Source: Poindextera sp963719975
Lineage (GTDB): Bacteria > Pseudomonadota > Alphaproteobacteria > Caulobacterales > Caulobacteraceae
DNA: 64,000 bases
NCBI GenBank assembly: GCA_963719975.1
Contig: CAVRED010000007.1
Coordinates: 434,001-498,000 of the forward strand
Direction: 5' to 3'
Position 1 is the first letter of the stretch; each line of letters begins with the position of its first letter. The notes beneath the pieces were generated by a model, which searched no databases, was not told the DNA's origin, and worked only from the letters and a program-made list of their open reading frames with translations. The translations under genes were made by a program, and so were the position numbers. This document shows, one piece after another, positions 7,755 to 15,537 of this stretch.

Positions 7755-8720
7755 ATGGCGCTACCCGATTTTTCCATGCGGCAGCTTCTCGAAGCTGGCG
7801 CCCACTTCGGCCACCAGACCCACCGCTGGAACCCGAAGATGGAGCACTTCATCTTCGGCTCCCGCTCCAACATCCACATCATCGACCTGTCGCAGACGAT
7901 TCCGCTGCTGCACCAAGCGCTTGTGAAGGTGCGCGAAGTCGCGGCGTCCGGCGGGCGGGTGCTGTTCGTCGGCACCAAGCGGCAGGCGTCGGATCCGGTG
8001 GCGACCGCGGCCAAGCGTTGCGCCCAGTACTACGTCAACCACCGCTGGCTGGGTGGCACGCTGACCAACTGGCGCACCATCAGCCAGTCGATCGCCCGCC
8101 TGCGCGAGCTCGAGGGCCTGGCTGAGACCGGCGGCGAGGGCCGCACCAAGAAGGAGCTCCTGCAGCTCACCCGCGAGCAGCAGAAGCTGGAGCTGTCGCT
8201 GGGCGGCATCAAGGACATGGGCGGCATTCCCGACCTGATGTTCGTGATCGACACCAACAAGGAAGCGATCGCCATCCTCGAGGCGAAGAAGCTCAACATC
8301 CCGGTCGTCGCGATTCTCGACACCAACAGCGACCCGGACGGCATCGCCTATCCGGTGCCGGGCAACGACGACGCGGCGCGGGCGCTGCAGCTCTACTGCG
8401 ACCTTGTCGCCGACGCGGTGCTGGACGGCCTGGTCGAGGGCCAGGTCGCCCTGGGCGTCGACGTCGGCGCGGCCGAGGCGCCGGTCGAGCCGGCGCTGCG
8501 CAAGCGCGCCGAGCCGAAAGCCAAGGCCGAGAAGGCCGAAGCCCCCCCGGCCGCGGCCGAGGCGGCGGCCGAGCCGGAGACCACCGCGGCTGAGCCAGAG
8601 GCCGTGGCCGAGGCTGAGCCGGAGACCGCCGCCGAAGCTGAGGCTGAGGCTGTGGTCGAAGCCGCCGCACCCGCCGAGGAGCCGGCGGAAACGGTGGAAG
8701 AGGAGCAGGGGACCGCCTGA
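7755..8720 (+). CDS. rpsB: 30S ribosomal protein S2
   Basis: Ribosomal protein S2 of the small subunit, placed between head and body where it helps bind S1. MALPDFSMRQLLEAGAHFGH, RWNPKMEHFIFGSRSNIHII and RWLGGTLTNWRTI are the S2 signatures, and FVIDTNKEAIAILEAKKLNI is the second conserved block. At 321 residues it is longer than the usual 230-260: from about residue 245 a tail of Ala, Glu and Pro (AEKAEAPPAAAEAAAEPET and similar) follows. Such tails occur in related alphaproteobacteria. A structured leader precedes it and tsf follows 76 bases downstream, the usual rpsB-tsf operon. Confidence 0.97.
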   Translation: MALPDFSMRQLLEAGAHFGHQTHRWNPKMEHFIFGSRSNIHIIDLSQTIPLLHQALVKVREVAASGGRVLFVGTKRQASDPVATAAKRCAQYYVNHRWLGGTLTNWRTISQSIARLRELEGLAETGGEGRTKKELLQLTREQQKLELSLGGIKDMGGIPDLMFVIDTNKEAIAILEAKKLNIPVVAILDTNSDPDGIAYPVPGNDDAARALQLYCDLVADAVLDGLVEGQVALGVDVGAAEAPVEPALRKRAEPKAKAEKAEAPPAAAEAAAEPETTAAEPEAVAEAEPETAAEAEAEAVVEAAAPAEEPAETVEEEQGTA

Positions 8721-8796
8721 GGGTCGTCAAAAACCATCACACGGCCGCGCGATGATGGCGCGGCGCCGAGAGAGTTCGAACTGGAGGAGACGGACC

Positions 8797-9705
8797 ATGG
8801 CTGAGATCACCGCCGGCCAGGTGAAGGACCTGCGCGAGAGAACTGGCGCGGGCATGATGGATTGCAAGAAGGCGCTGACGGAGACGGGCGGCGAGATCGA
8901 GCAGGCGATCGACTGGCTGCGCGCCAAGGGCCTGTCGAAGGCCGCGAAGAAGGCCGACCGGATCGCGGCCGAGGGCCTGATCGCCGTCGCCCTGCGCAAT
9001 GACGGCCTGGGCATGACCGGGGCGGTCATCGAGCTGAACGCGGAGACCGACTTCGTCGCGCGCAACGGCCTGTTCCAAAGCGCGGCGCTGAAGACCGCGG
9101 CCGCGGCGCTGGACGCGGGCGGCGATGTCGACGCCATCGCGGCGGCGAAGACAGCGGACGGCGAGACCATCGGAGAGATGATCACCCAGCTGATCGCCAC
9201 CGTCGGCGAGAACATGCAGCTGCGGCGCGCGGGCCGTTTCCAGGTCGCGCGCGGCGCGGTCGCGGCCTACGTGCACAATCAGGTCGCGCCCGACGTCGGC
9301 CGCATCGGCGTGCTTGTCGCCGTGGAAGGCGAGGGCGACCAGGCGGAGCTGCAGGCGCTGGGCAAGAAGATCGCCATGCACATCGCCGCCACCCAGCCGA
9401 TGTCGCTCTCCGCCGACGACCTCGACCCCGCCGCCATCGAGCGTGAGCGGGCGATCTTCACCGAACAGGCGCTGGAGTCCGGGCGGCCGGCGAACATCGT
9501 CGAGAAGATGGTGGAGGGCCGGATCCGCAAGTTCCTCGAGGAGGTCGTGCTCTTAAAGCAGGCCTTCGTGATGAACACCGACCAGACGGTCGAACAGCTG
9601 GTCGCCGAGACCGCCAAGACCATGGGCGCGCCGATCAGCGTCACGGGTTTCGTGCGGCTCTCGCTCGGCGAAGGCGTCGACAGGTCCCAAGCCGAGGCCG
9701 CCTAA
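8797..9705 (+). CDS. tsf: Translation elongation factor Ts
   Basis: EF-Ts, the guanine nucleotide exchange factor that recycles EF-Tu. The 302-residue protein starts MAEITAGQVKDLRERTGAGM with the EF-Tu-contact motif (TGAGMMDCKKAL), then LNAETDFVARN of the core. Near the C-terminus lie VLLKQAFVMNTDQTVEQLV and a conserved Phe-Val-Arg end. GGAGGAG at about 8784-8789 fixes the ATG at 8797, although the frame is open further upstream. A 10-bp hairpin follows at 9711-9742. Downstream comes the ergothioneine gene instead of the pyrH-frr genes that often follow tsf. Confidence 0.97.
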   Translation: MAEITAGQVKDLRERTGAGMMDCKKALTETGGEIEQAIDWLRAKGLSKAAKKADRIAAEGLIAVALRNDGLGMTGAVIELNAETDFVARNGLFQSAALKTAAAALDAGGDVDAIAAAKTADGETIGEMITQLIATVGENMQLRRAGRFQVARGAVAAYVHNQVAPDVGRIGVLVAVEGEGDQAELQALGKKIAMHIAATQPMSLSADDLDPAAIERERAIFTEQALESGRPANIVEKMVEGRIRKFLEEVVLLKQAFVMNTDQTVEQLVAETAKTMGAPISVTGFVRLSLGEGVDRSQAEAA

Positions 9706-9710
9706 GCCGT

Positions 9711-9742
9711 CGGCTCCTGCCAGGAACTGACAGCAGGAGCCG
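9711..9742 (+). terminator. Hairpin terminator after tsf
   Basis: CGGCTCCTGC (9711-9720) and GCAGGAGCCG (9733-9742) form a perfect 10-bp stem with a 12-base loop, six bases after the tsf stop. There is no T-run behind it, so it is either a weak intrinsic terminator or a 3'-end stabilising hairpin, as often found in high-GC genomes. Confidence 0.6.
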
Positions 9743-9899
9743 GCCGCGACCCCTGTTTGGACGCAATAGGCCCGCCTATATGCTGCCGGTTGAAGGGAAC
9801 TGGCGCGCCCCTTGCGTGTTCGATCGCGAGCGGGGCGGGCTTTTGAAGGCGCGGAGGGGACCAGCGGATGACCGTGCGGCCAGCTGAGGAACCGAGCGC

Positions 9900-12134
9900 T
9901 TGACCCCCGCCGACGGCGCCGTCGAGCGCCCTGACGAAACCCCGCTTCTCGCCCGCTCTGCGCTGGCCGACCGCTACGCCCACGTGCGCGCGCAGACGGT
10001 GGCGCTGACCATGCCGCTGTCGGCCGAGGACCAGACAGTGCAGTCGATGCCGGACGCGAGCCCGGCCAAGTGGCACCAGGCGCACACGACCTGGTTCTTC
10101 GAGACCTTCCTGCTCGCGCAGCAGCAGCCGGACTACCAGCCGTTCGACCCGCTGTTCGGCTATCTGTTCAACTCCTACTACGAGGCGGTGGGGCCTCGCC
10201 GGGCGCGCCCGGCGCGCGGCCTGGTCACGCGTCCGATCGCTGAGCGAGGTCCGCGCCTACCGCCGCCACGTCGACCAGGCGATGGGCGAACTGCTGGCCG
10301 GTCCGGCCGGCGACGATCCGCCGTTCAGGCCCTGGTCGAGCTCGGGCTCGCGCACGAAGAGCAGCACCAGGAGTTGATCCTGATGGACGTGCTCCACCTC
10401 TTCGCCCAGATGCCCGGCCACCCGGCCTACCGGCCGTCCGCGCCGGCGCCGCTGGCCGATCCGGGCGCGATGGGCTTCGTCGCGTTCGACGGCGGGCTGG
10501 TGGACATCGGCCACGCGGGCGACGACTTCAGCTTCGACAACGAGCGGCCCAGGCACCGGGTCTGGCTCGAGCCCTACCGTCTGGCCGACCGTCTGGTGAC
10601 CAACGGGGAGTGGGTCGCCTTCATCGAGGACGGCGGCTACGCCAGGCCGGAGCTCTGGCTCTCTGACGGCTGGGCGCTCGTGAAGGCGGAAGGCTGGGCG
10701 CACCCGATCTACTGGGTGGACGAGGAAGCCGGCGGCTGGCGCGAGATGACGCTTCTCGGCCTTGCGCCTCTCGATCCGCACGCGCCGGTCAGCCACCTCA
10801 GCCACTACGAGGCCGACGCCTACGCCCGGTGGGCCGGCAAGCGCCTGCCGACGGAGGCCGAGTGGGAGCACGCGGCCGCGGCCCTCGACTCCGCCGAGGG
10901 CGGCCTCGACCTGGAGCGACTCTCGCCGACGCCGGCGGGCGATGGCCCGGGCCTGCGCCAGATGTTCGGGACGCTCTGGCAGTGGACGTCGAGCGCCTAT
11001 CTGGCCTACCCGGGCTTTCAGCCGGGCGCCGGCGCCGTCGGCGAGTACAACGGCAAGTTCATGATGAGCCAGATGGTGCTGCGCGGCGGATGCTGCGCCA
11101 CGCCAAAGGGGCACGCGCGCGGGACGTATCGCAACTTCTTCTATCCACATCAGCGCTGGATGTTCTCAGGCCTGCGTCTGGCCGAGGACGCGCCCGCAGC
11201 CGAGCCGGCAAACCGGCTGTTCCTGGCCGATGTGATCGACGGTCTCGGCGCGACGCCGAAGCGGCTCCCCGCCAAGTACTTCTACGACGAGCGGGGCTCG
11301 GCGCTGTTCGAGGCGATCTGCGGCCTGCCGGAGTACTACCTGACCCGCACCGAGACCGCCCTGCTCAAGGACGCCGCGCCGGAGATCGCCCGCTACATCT
11401 CGCCGAACGCCGCGCTGATCGAGTTCGGTTCGGGCGCCAGCACCAAGACCAGGCTGCTGTTGGACGCCGCGCCGCAGATCAGCGTCTACGTCCCGATGGA
11501 CATCAGCGCCGAGGCGCTGGCCGCCGCGGCGGCGCAGATCCGCGCCGACTACCCCAAGGTGCTGGTCGAACCGCTGTTGGCCGACTTCACCCACGCGTTC
11601 GACCTGCCCAAAATCGCCAAGGACCGCCCGCGCACGGGCTTCTTCCCGGGATCGACCATCGGCAACTTCGGACCGGATGATGCGGTCGAATTCCTCGCCA
11701 TCGCACGGCGGCACCTGGGCGAGGACTCCCAGTTCATCGTCGGCGCCGATCTGGTGAAGGACCAGGCCGTGCTGGTCGCGGCCTACGACGACGCGCAAGG
11801 GGTGACGGCTCACTTCAACCTGAACCTGCTTGGCCGCATCAACCGCGAGCTCGGCGGCGACATCGACCTGGCGGGGTTCGGCCATCGCGCCGTCTGGAAC
11901 GCCAAGGACAGCCGGATGGAGATGCATCTGGTCAGCCGCGCCGACCAGAGCTTCACGGTTGGCGGCCGGCGCTTCACCATCGCGGCCGGCGAGACCATCC
12001 ACAGCGAGAACTCCTACAAGTTCACGTTGGATGGCTTTACGAACCTGGCCGATCGCGCCGGCTGGCGCGTCGGCGCGCGCTGGGTCAGCCCCGATCCGGG
12101 GTTCGCCGTCTTCCTGCTGCAAGCTTGGCGCTGA
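9900..12134 (+). CDS. egtB-egtD: Fused ergothioneine biosynthesis protein EgtB-EgtD (frame disturbed)
   Basis: One frame joins two enzymes. Residues about 20-425 are EgtB, the iron-dependent sulfoxide synthase that links a thiol donor to hercynine: DinB-like part with KWHQAHTTWFFETF and LAHEEQHQELI (iron-binding His), then the formylglycine-enzyme-like part with RLPTEAEWEHAA and RGGCCATPKGHARGTYRNFF. Residues about 435-744 are EgtD, the SAM-dependent histidine trimethylase: LPAKYFYDERGSALFE, LIEFGSGASTKTRLLL, PGSTIGNFG. Between about 10230 and 10325 the conserved sequence (SLSEVRAYRRHVDQAMGELL) lies in another frame, so a one-base gain and a one-base loss compensate. TTG 9900 is the in-frame start, but ATG 9868 with GGAGGGG upstream is better placed and would need one more indel. 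Confidence 0.85.
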   Translation: MTPADGAVERPDETPLLARSALADRYAHVRAQTVALTMPLSAEDQTVQSMPDASPAKWHQAHTTWFFETFLLAQQQPDYQPFDPLFGYLFNSYYEAVGPRRARPARGLVTRPIAERGPRLPPPRRPGDGRTAGRSGRRRSAVQALVELGLAHEEQHQELILMDVLHLFAQMPGHPAYRPSAPAPLADPGAMGFVAFDGGLVDIGHAGDDFSFDNERPRHRVWLEPYRLADRLVTNGEWVAFIEDGGYARPELWLSDGWALVKAEGWAHPIYWVDEEAGGWREMTLLGLAPLDPHAPVSHLSHYEADAYARWAGKRLPTEAEWEHAAAALDSAEGGLDLERLSPTPAGDGPGLRQMFGTLWQWTSSAYLAYPGFQPGAGAVGEYNGKFMMSQMVLRGGCCATPKGHARGTYRNFFYPHQRWMFSGLRLAEDAPAAEPANRLFLADVIDGLGATPKRLPAKYFYDERGSALFEAICGLPEYYLTRTETALLKDAAPEIARYISPNAALIEFGSGASTKTRLLLDAAPQISVYVPMDISAEALAAAAAQIRADYPKVLVEPLLADFTHAFDLPKIAKDRPRTGFFPGSTIGNFGPDDAVEFLAIARRHLGEDSQFIVGADLVKDQAVLVAAYDDAQGVTAHFNLNLLGRINRELGGDIDLAGFGHRAVWNAKDSRMEMHLVSRADQSFTVGGRRFTIAAGETIHSENSYKFTLDGFTNLADRAGWRVGARWVSPDPGFAVFLLQAWR

Positions 12135-12373
12135 GCGCCTAGGCCCGGGCGCCCGCCCGCGAGTCTAGTCGAGCGGCGGCGGCCGCCGCCGTGGCTCGCT
12201 TCGCCACCCTTGCGGCCGGCCGCGGCCGCAAGGCTGCGGTCCTGGCTGAAGCTTCGCTTGTCGTCGGGCACGCTGGCGCCGCCCTTGCGGGCGATCTCGC
12301 GCTGGCGCTCCTTGTCCATCGCCGCGAAGCCGCGACGGGCGGGCTTGCGAGTGCGGCCATTGGCTTCCGTCAT
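12014..12373 (-). CDS. KGG-motif stress-induced protein
   Basis: A small hydrophilic protein with KGG repeats, as in con-10/GsiB-like stress proteins of bacteria and fungi. Residues about 14-55 carry RRGFAAMDKERQREIARKGG, SVPDDKRSFSQDRSLAA and GRKGGEASHGGG. The ATG at 12373 has GGGAG eight bases upstream. Relatives usually end soon after the last KGG motif at about 60-70 residues. Here the frame continues for roughly 55 more residues of unlike sequence and overlaps the 3' end of the convergent egtBD gene by 121 bases. The true end may therefore be near 12165, with the tail caused by an indel or a lost stop. Confidence 0.65.
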   Translation of the reverse strand: MTEANGRTRKPARRGFAAMDKERQREIARKGGASVPDDKRSFSQDRSLAAAAGRKGGEASHGGGRRRSTRLAGGRPGLGAQRQACSRKTANPGSGLTQRAPTRQPARSARFVKPSNVNL

Positions 12374-12553
12374 GGAGTACTCCCTTCGATTACAAGCTCG
12401 AGCGTGACCCCCGCAGCCCGCGCGGACACTATCGGTCCGGCGCACGCAACAGATGTCACCTGCGCAAATTCGTGAGGCGAATTTAGGTTCCGGCCGTTTC
12501 CAACTTTGCCGCGCCGCGGCCGCGCGCCCCGTCCGCGAGCGCCACCTAAGGAC

Positions 12554-14452
12554 CTAGATCCGCCCGCGGCGCTCCAGATCGGCGATGATGGCCTGGGCCG
12601 CCTCGGCGGGATCGCGGCCGTGGGTCTCGATCACGATCTCGGCGCTCTCCGGCGGCTCGTAGGGCGAGCTGATGCCGGTGAAGTTGTCGATCTGGCCCGC
12701 GAGGGCCTTGACGTACAACCCCTTGGGATCGCGGGCGATGCAGTCGTCGAGCGGGGTGTCGACGAAGATTTCGAGGAACTCGCCCTCGCCGAACAGCTCG
12801 CGCACCATCCGTCGCTCGGCGCGGAAGGGCGAGATGAACGAACAGAGCACGATGGTTCCCGCTTCGACAAACAGCTTGGCCACCTCGCCAACGCGACGGA
12901 TGTTCTCTACCCGCTCGGCGTCGGAGAAGCCCAGGTCGCGGTTCAGGCCGTGACGCACGTTGTCGCCGTCGAGCAGGAAGGTGCGCACGCCGCGCTCGTG
13001 CAGCTCGCGCTCGACCAGGTTGGCGATGGTCGACTTGCCGGACCCGGAGAGGCCGGTGAACCACAGCGCCGCCGGCTTGTGCCCGTTCAGCCGCTCGTGG
13101 TCGGAGCGGGATACGAGCAGGGCCTGGCGATGGATGTTGGCGGCGCGGCGCAGGCCGAAGTCGATCATCCCGGCGCCCACCGTGGCGTTCGAGAAGCGGT
13201 CGATGAGGATGAACGCGCCGGTCTCGCGGTTCTCCGCGTAGGCGTCGAAGGCGACCGGCGTCGTGGTCGACAGGTTGCAGACGCCGATCTCGTTCAGGGT
13301 CAGCGTCCTGGCCGCCAGGTGCTCGCGCGTGTCGACGTCGATCTTGTGCTTCAGCGCGGTCACGCGCACCGGGGCGTAGCGCGCGCCGATGCGCATGAGG
13401 TAAGGGCGGCCGGGCAACAGCGGCTCGTCGCCCATCCAGATCACGTGCGCCGCGAATTGGTCGGCGACCTCCGGCCGCGCGGTCGGCGCGGACAACAGGT
13501 CGCCGCGGGCGATGTCGACCTCGTCGGCCAGGGTCAGCGTCACCGCATCGCCCGCCTTGGCCTCGGCCAGATCTCCATCGTAGGTGACGATCCGCGCGAC
13601 CTTGGTCTGCACGCCGGTGGCCGCGACGGTCACCGGATCCCCCGGCCTGACCAAGCCCGTCGCGACGGTGCCGGAGAATCCGCGGAAGTCGAGGTCGGGC
13701 CGGTTGACCCACTGCACCGGGAAGCGGAACGGGGCGTTCTCGGCCTGGCTCTCGACGTCGACCTCTTCCAGGTGCTCCAGGAGGGTCGCGCCCTCGTACC
13801 AGGGCGTCTTGGTCGAGCGCAGCGTGACATTGTCGCCGAACCGCGCCGACATCGGGATCGGGGTGATCGTGGCGAAGTTAAGAGTCTCGGAGAAGTTCTT
13901 GTAGTCAGAGACAATCTTGTCGAAGATCGCTTGGTCGAAATCGACCAGATCGATCTTGTTCACGGCCAGCACGACATGCCGGACGCCGAGCAACGAGCAG
14001 ATGTAGCTGTGCCGCCGCGTCTGCGTCAGCACCCCCTTGCGCGCGTCGATGAGAATGACGGCGAGGTCGGCGGTCGACGCCCCGGTCGCCATGTTGCGCG
14101 TGTACTGCTCGTGGCCGGGCGTATCGGCGACGATGAAGCTGCGCCGATCGGTGGTGAAGAAGCGGTAGGCGACGTCGATAGTGATGCCCTGCTGCCGCTC
14201 GGCTTCGAGTTCGTCCACCAGCAGTGCCAGGTCGAGATCCTCGCCGGTGGTGCCGAAGCGCGTGGAATTGCGCTCGAGCGCCGCAAGATGATCTTCCAGG
14301 ATCAGCTTGGAATCGTACAATAATCGACCAATCAGCGTCGACTTTCCGTCGTCGACGGAGCCGCAGGTCAAGAACCGGAGCAGGCCCTTGTGCGCGTCAG
14401 CGCCCGTGGCCGCCGTCGGTGCGGGGGCAAGACCGGCTTGCGCGCCGTCCAT
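12554..14452 (-). CDS. cysNC: Bifunctional sulfate adenylyltransferase subunit 1 / adenylylsulfate kinase
   Basis: A 632-residue fusion for sulfate activation. Residues about 20-440 are CysN, the GTPase that drives APS synthesis by CysD: P-loop GSVDDGKSTLIGRLLYDSK, switch region GITIDVAYRFF, DTPGHEQYTRNMATGAS and NKIDLVDFD. Residues about 450-632 are CysC, APS kinase, which phosphorylates APS to PAPS: P-loop GLSGSGKST, FLLDGDNVRHGLNRDLGFS and FVDTPLDDCIARDPKGLY. The ATG at 14452 overlaps the cysD stop by one base (TGATG), so the two are translationally coupled. PAPS serves reductive sulfate assimilation or sulfation; no cysH is in the window. Confidence 0.96.
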   Translation of the reverse strand: MDGAQAGLAPAPTAATGADAHKGLLRFLTCGSVDDGKSTLIGRLLYDSKLILEDHLAALERNSTRFGTTGEDLDLALLVDELEAERQQGITIDVAYRFFTTDRRSFIVADTPGHEQYTRNMATGASTADLAVILIDARKGVLTQTRRHSYICSLLGVRHVVLAVNKIDLVDFDQAIFDKIVSDYKNFSETLNFATITPIPMSARFGDNVTLRSTKTPWYEGATLLEHLEEVDVESQAENAPFRFPVQWVNRPDLDFRGFSGTVATGLVRPGDPVTVAATGVQTKVARIVTYDGDLAEAKAGDAVTLTLADEVDIARGDLLSAPTARPEVADQFAAHVIWMGDEPLLPGRPYLMRIGARYAPVRVTALKHKIDVDTREHLAARTLTLNEIGVCNLSTTTPVAFDAYAENRETGAFILIDRFSNATVGAGMIDFGLRRAANIHRQALLVSRSDHERLNGHKPAALWFTGLSGSGKSTIANLVERELHERGVRTFLLDGDNVRHGLNRDLGFSDAERVENIRRVGEVAKLFVEAGTIVLCSFISPFRAERRMVRELFGEGEFLEIFVDTPLDDCIARDPKGLYVKALAGQIDNFTGISSPYEPPESAEIVIETHGRDPAEAAQAIIADLERRGRI

Positions 14453-15399
14453 CAGAAGTAGCCCTCGCGCTTCTTCTTCTCCATCGAGGCGGACTCATCG
14501 ACGTCGATCAGCCGACCCTGCCGCTCGGAGGTCGTGGCCGCGCGCATCTCGCCGATGATGTCATCCAGCGTCTCGGCATGACTTTCGACGGCCGCGCTCA
14601 AGGGGTAGCAGCCCAGGCTGCGGAAGCGGACCCAGCGGGTCTCTTCCTTCTCGCCGGGCAGCAGCGGCATGCGGTCGTCGTCGCGCATGATCAGCATGCC
14701 GTCGCGCAGGACCACGGGCCTGGGCTTGGCGAAGTAGAGCGGCACCACGGGCAGGCCCTCGGCGGCGGTGTATTCCCAGATGTCGAGCTCGGTCCAGTTG
14801 GAGAGCGGGAAGACGCGGATGCTCTCGCCCTTGTTGATGCGGGTGTTGAAGAGCCGCCAGAGCTCCGGGCGCTGGTTGCGCGGGTCCCAGGCGTGGTCGG
14901 CCGATCGGAACGAGAAGATGCGCTCCTTGGCGCGGCTCTTCTCTTCGTCGCGGCGGGCGCCGCCGAACGCCGCATCGAATCCATATTTGTCGAGCGCCTG
15001 CTTCAGGGCCTCGGTCTTCATCACCTGGGTGTGCAGCGACGAGCCGGAGTTGATCGGGTTGATGCCCCGCTTCACGCCCTCTTCGTTGGTGTAGACCAGG
15101 AGTTTGACGCCATAGCGCTCGGCCACCGTGTCGCGGTGGCGGATCATGTCTTTGAATTTCCAGGTCGTGTCGACGTGCAACAGCGGAAACGGCGGCTTGC
15201 CGGGATAGAAGGCCTTGGCGGCAAGATGCAGCATGACGCCGGAGTCCTTGCCGATCGAATAGAGCATGACCGGATTGTCGAACGCCGCGGCCACTTCGCG
15301 GATGATCTCGATCGACTCCGCCTCGAGCCGTTTCAGATGATCTGATAGCGGCTCTCGCGCCTTCACGGGCGCCGCGGCTTCAGCTTCAGCAACCGACAT
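14452..15399 (-). CDS. cysD: Sulfate adenylyltransferase subunit 2
   Basis: CysD, the catalytic subunit of ATP sulfurylase, makes APS from ATP and sulfate together with CysN. The 315-residue protein has the PP-loop-like SIGKDSGVMLHLAAKAFYPG, then PLLHVDTTWKFKDMI, DAAFGGARRDEEKSRAKERI, RVFPLSNWTELDIWEYTAAE and a conserved C-terminus ending in MEKKKREGYF. Length and motifs fit the family. GGAGGGA stands about ten bases before the ATG at 15399. It is the first gene of the cysD-cysNC operon. Confidence 0.96.
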   Translation of the reverse strand: MSVAEAEAAAPVKAREPLSDHLKRLEAESIEIIREVAAAFDNPVMLYSIGKDSGVMLHLAAKAFYPGKPPFPLLHVDTTWKFKDMIRHRDTVAERYGVKLLVYTNEEGVKRGINPINSGSSLHTQVMKTEALKQALDKYGFDAAFGGARRDEEKSRAKERIFSFRSADHAWDPRNQRPELWRLFNTRINKGESIRVFPLSNWTELDIWEYTAAEGLPVVPLYFAKPRPVVLRDGMLIMRDDDRMPLLPGEKEETRWVRFRSLGCYPLSAAVESHAETLDDIIGEMRAATTSERQGRLIDVDESASMEKKKREGYF

Positions 15400-15537
15400 C
15401 CGGCCTATCCCTCCAACCGGTCAGCCAAATCCGCACGCCGGGCGAGCGACACATAGGGGCTCGCTCCACCGTTCGCAGCGCATCTTATCTTGTTTGTGAC
15501 TTAGAGAAGCTAATCGCCAAGTCCAATGCCCGGGGGG
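15400..15537 (-). promoter_or_regulatory. Upstream region of cysD with two small dyads
   Basis: On the cysD side two dyads stand out: TTAG-N5-CTAA at 15501-15513, a possible operator, and GAGCGA/TCGCTC arms at 15444-15449 and 15461-15466 inside the probable leader. CysB-like LysR regulators often control such operons, but neither element matches a motif I can name. The same gap also follows the histidine kinase stop at 15538. Confidence 0.3.

Noticed and set aside
12506..14323. Long plus-strand frame opposite cysNC
   Set aside because: Antisense shadow of a strongly conserved gene, typical of high-GC third-position bias; composition is Arg/Gly/Asp-rich without motifs.
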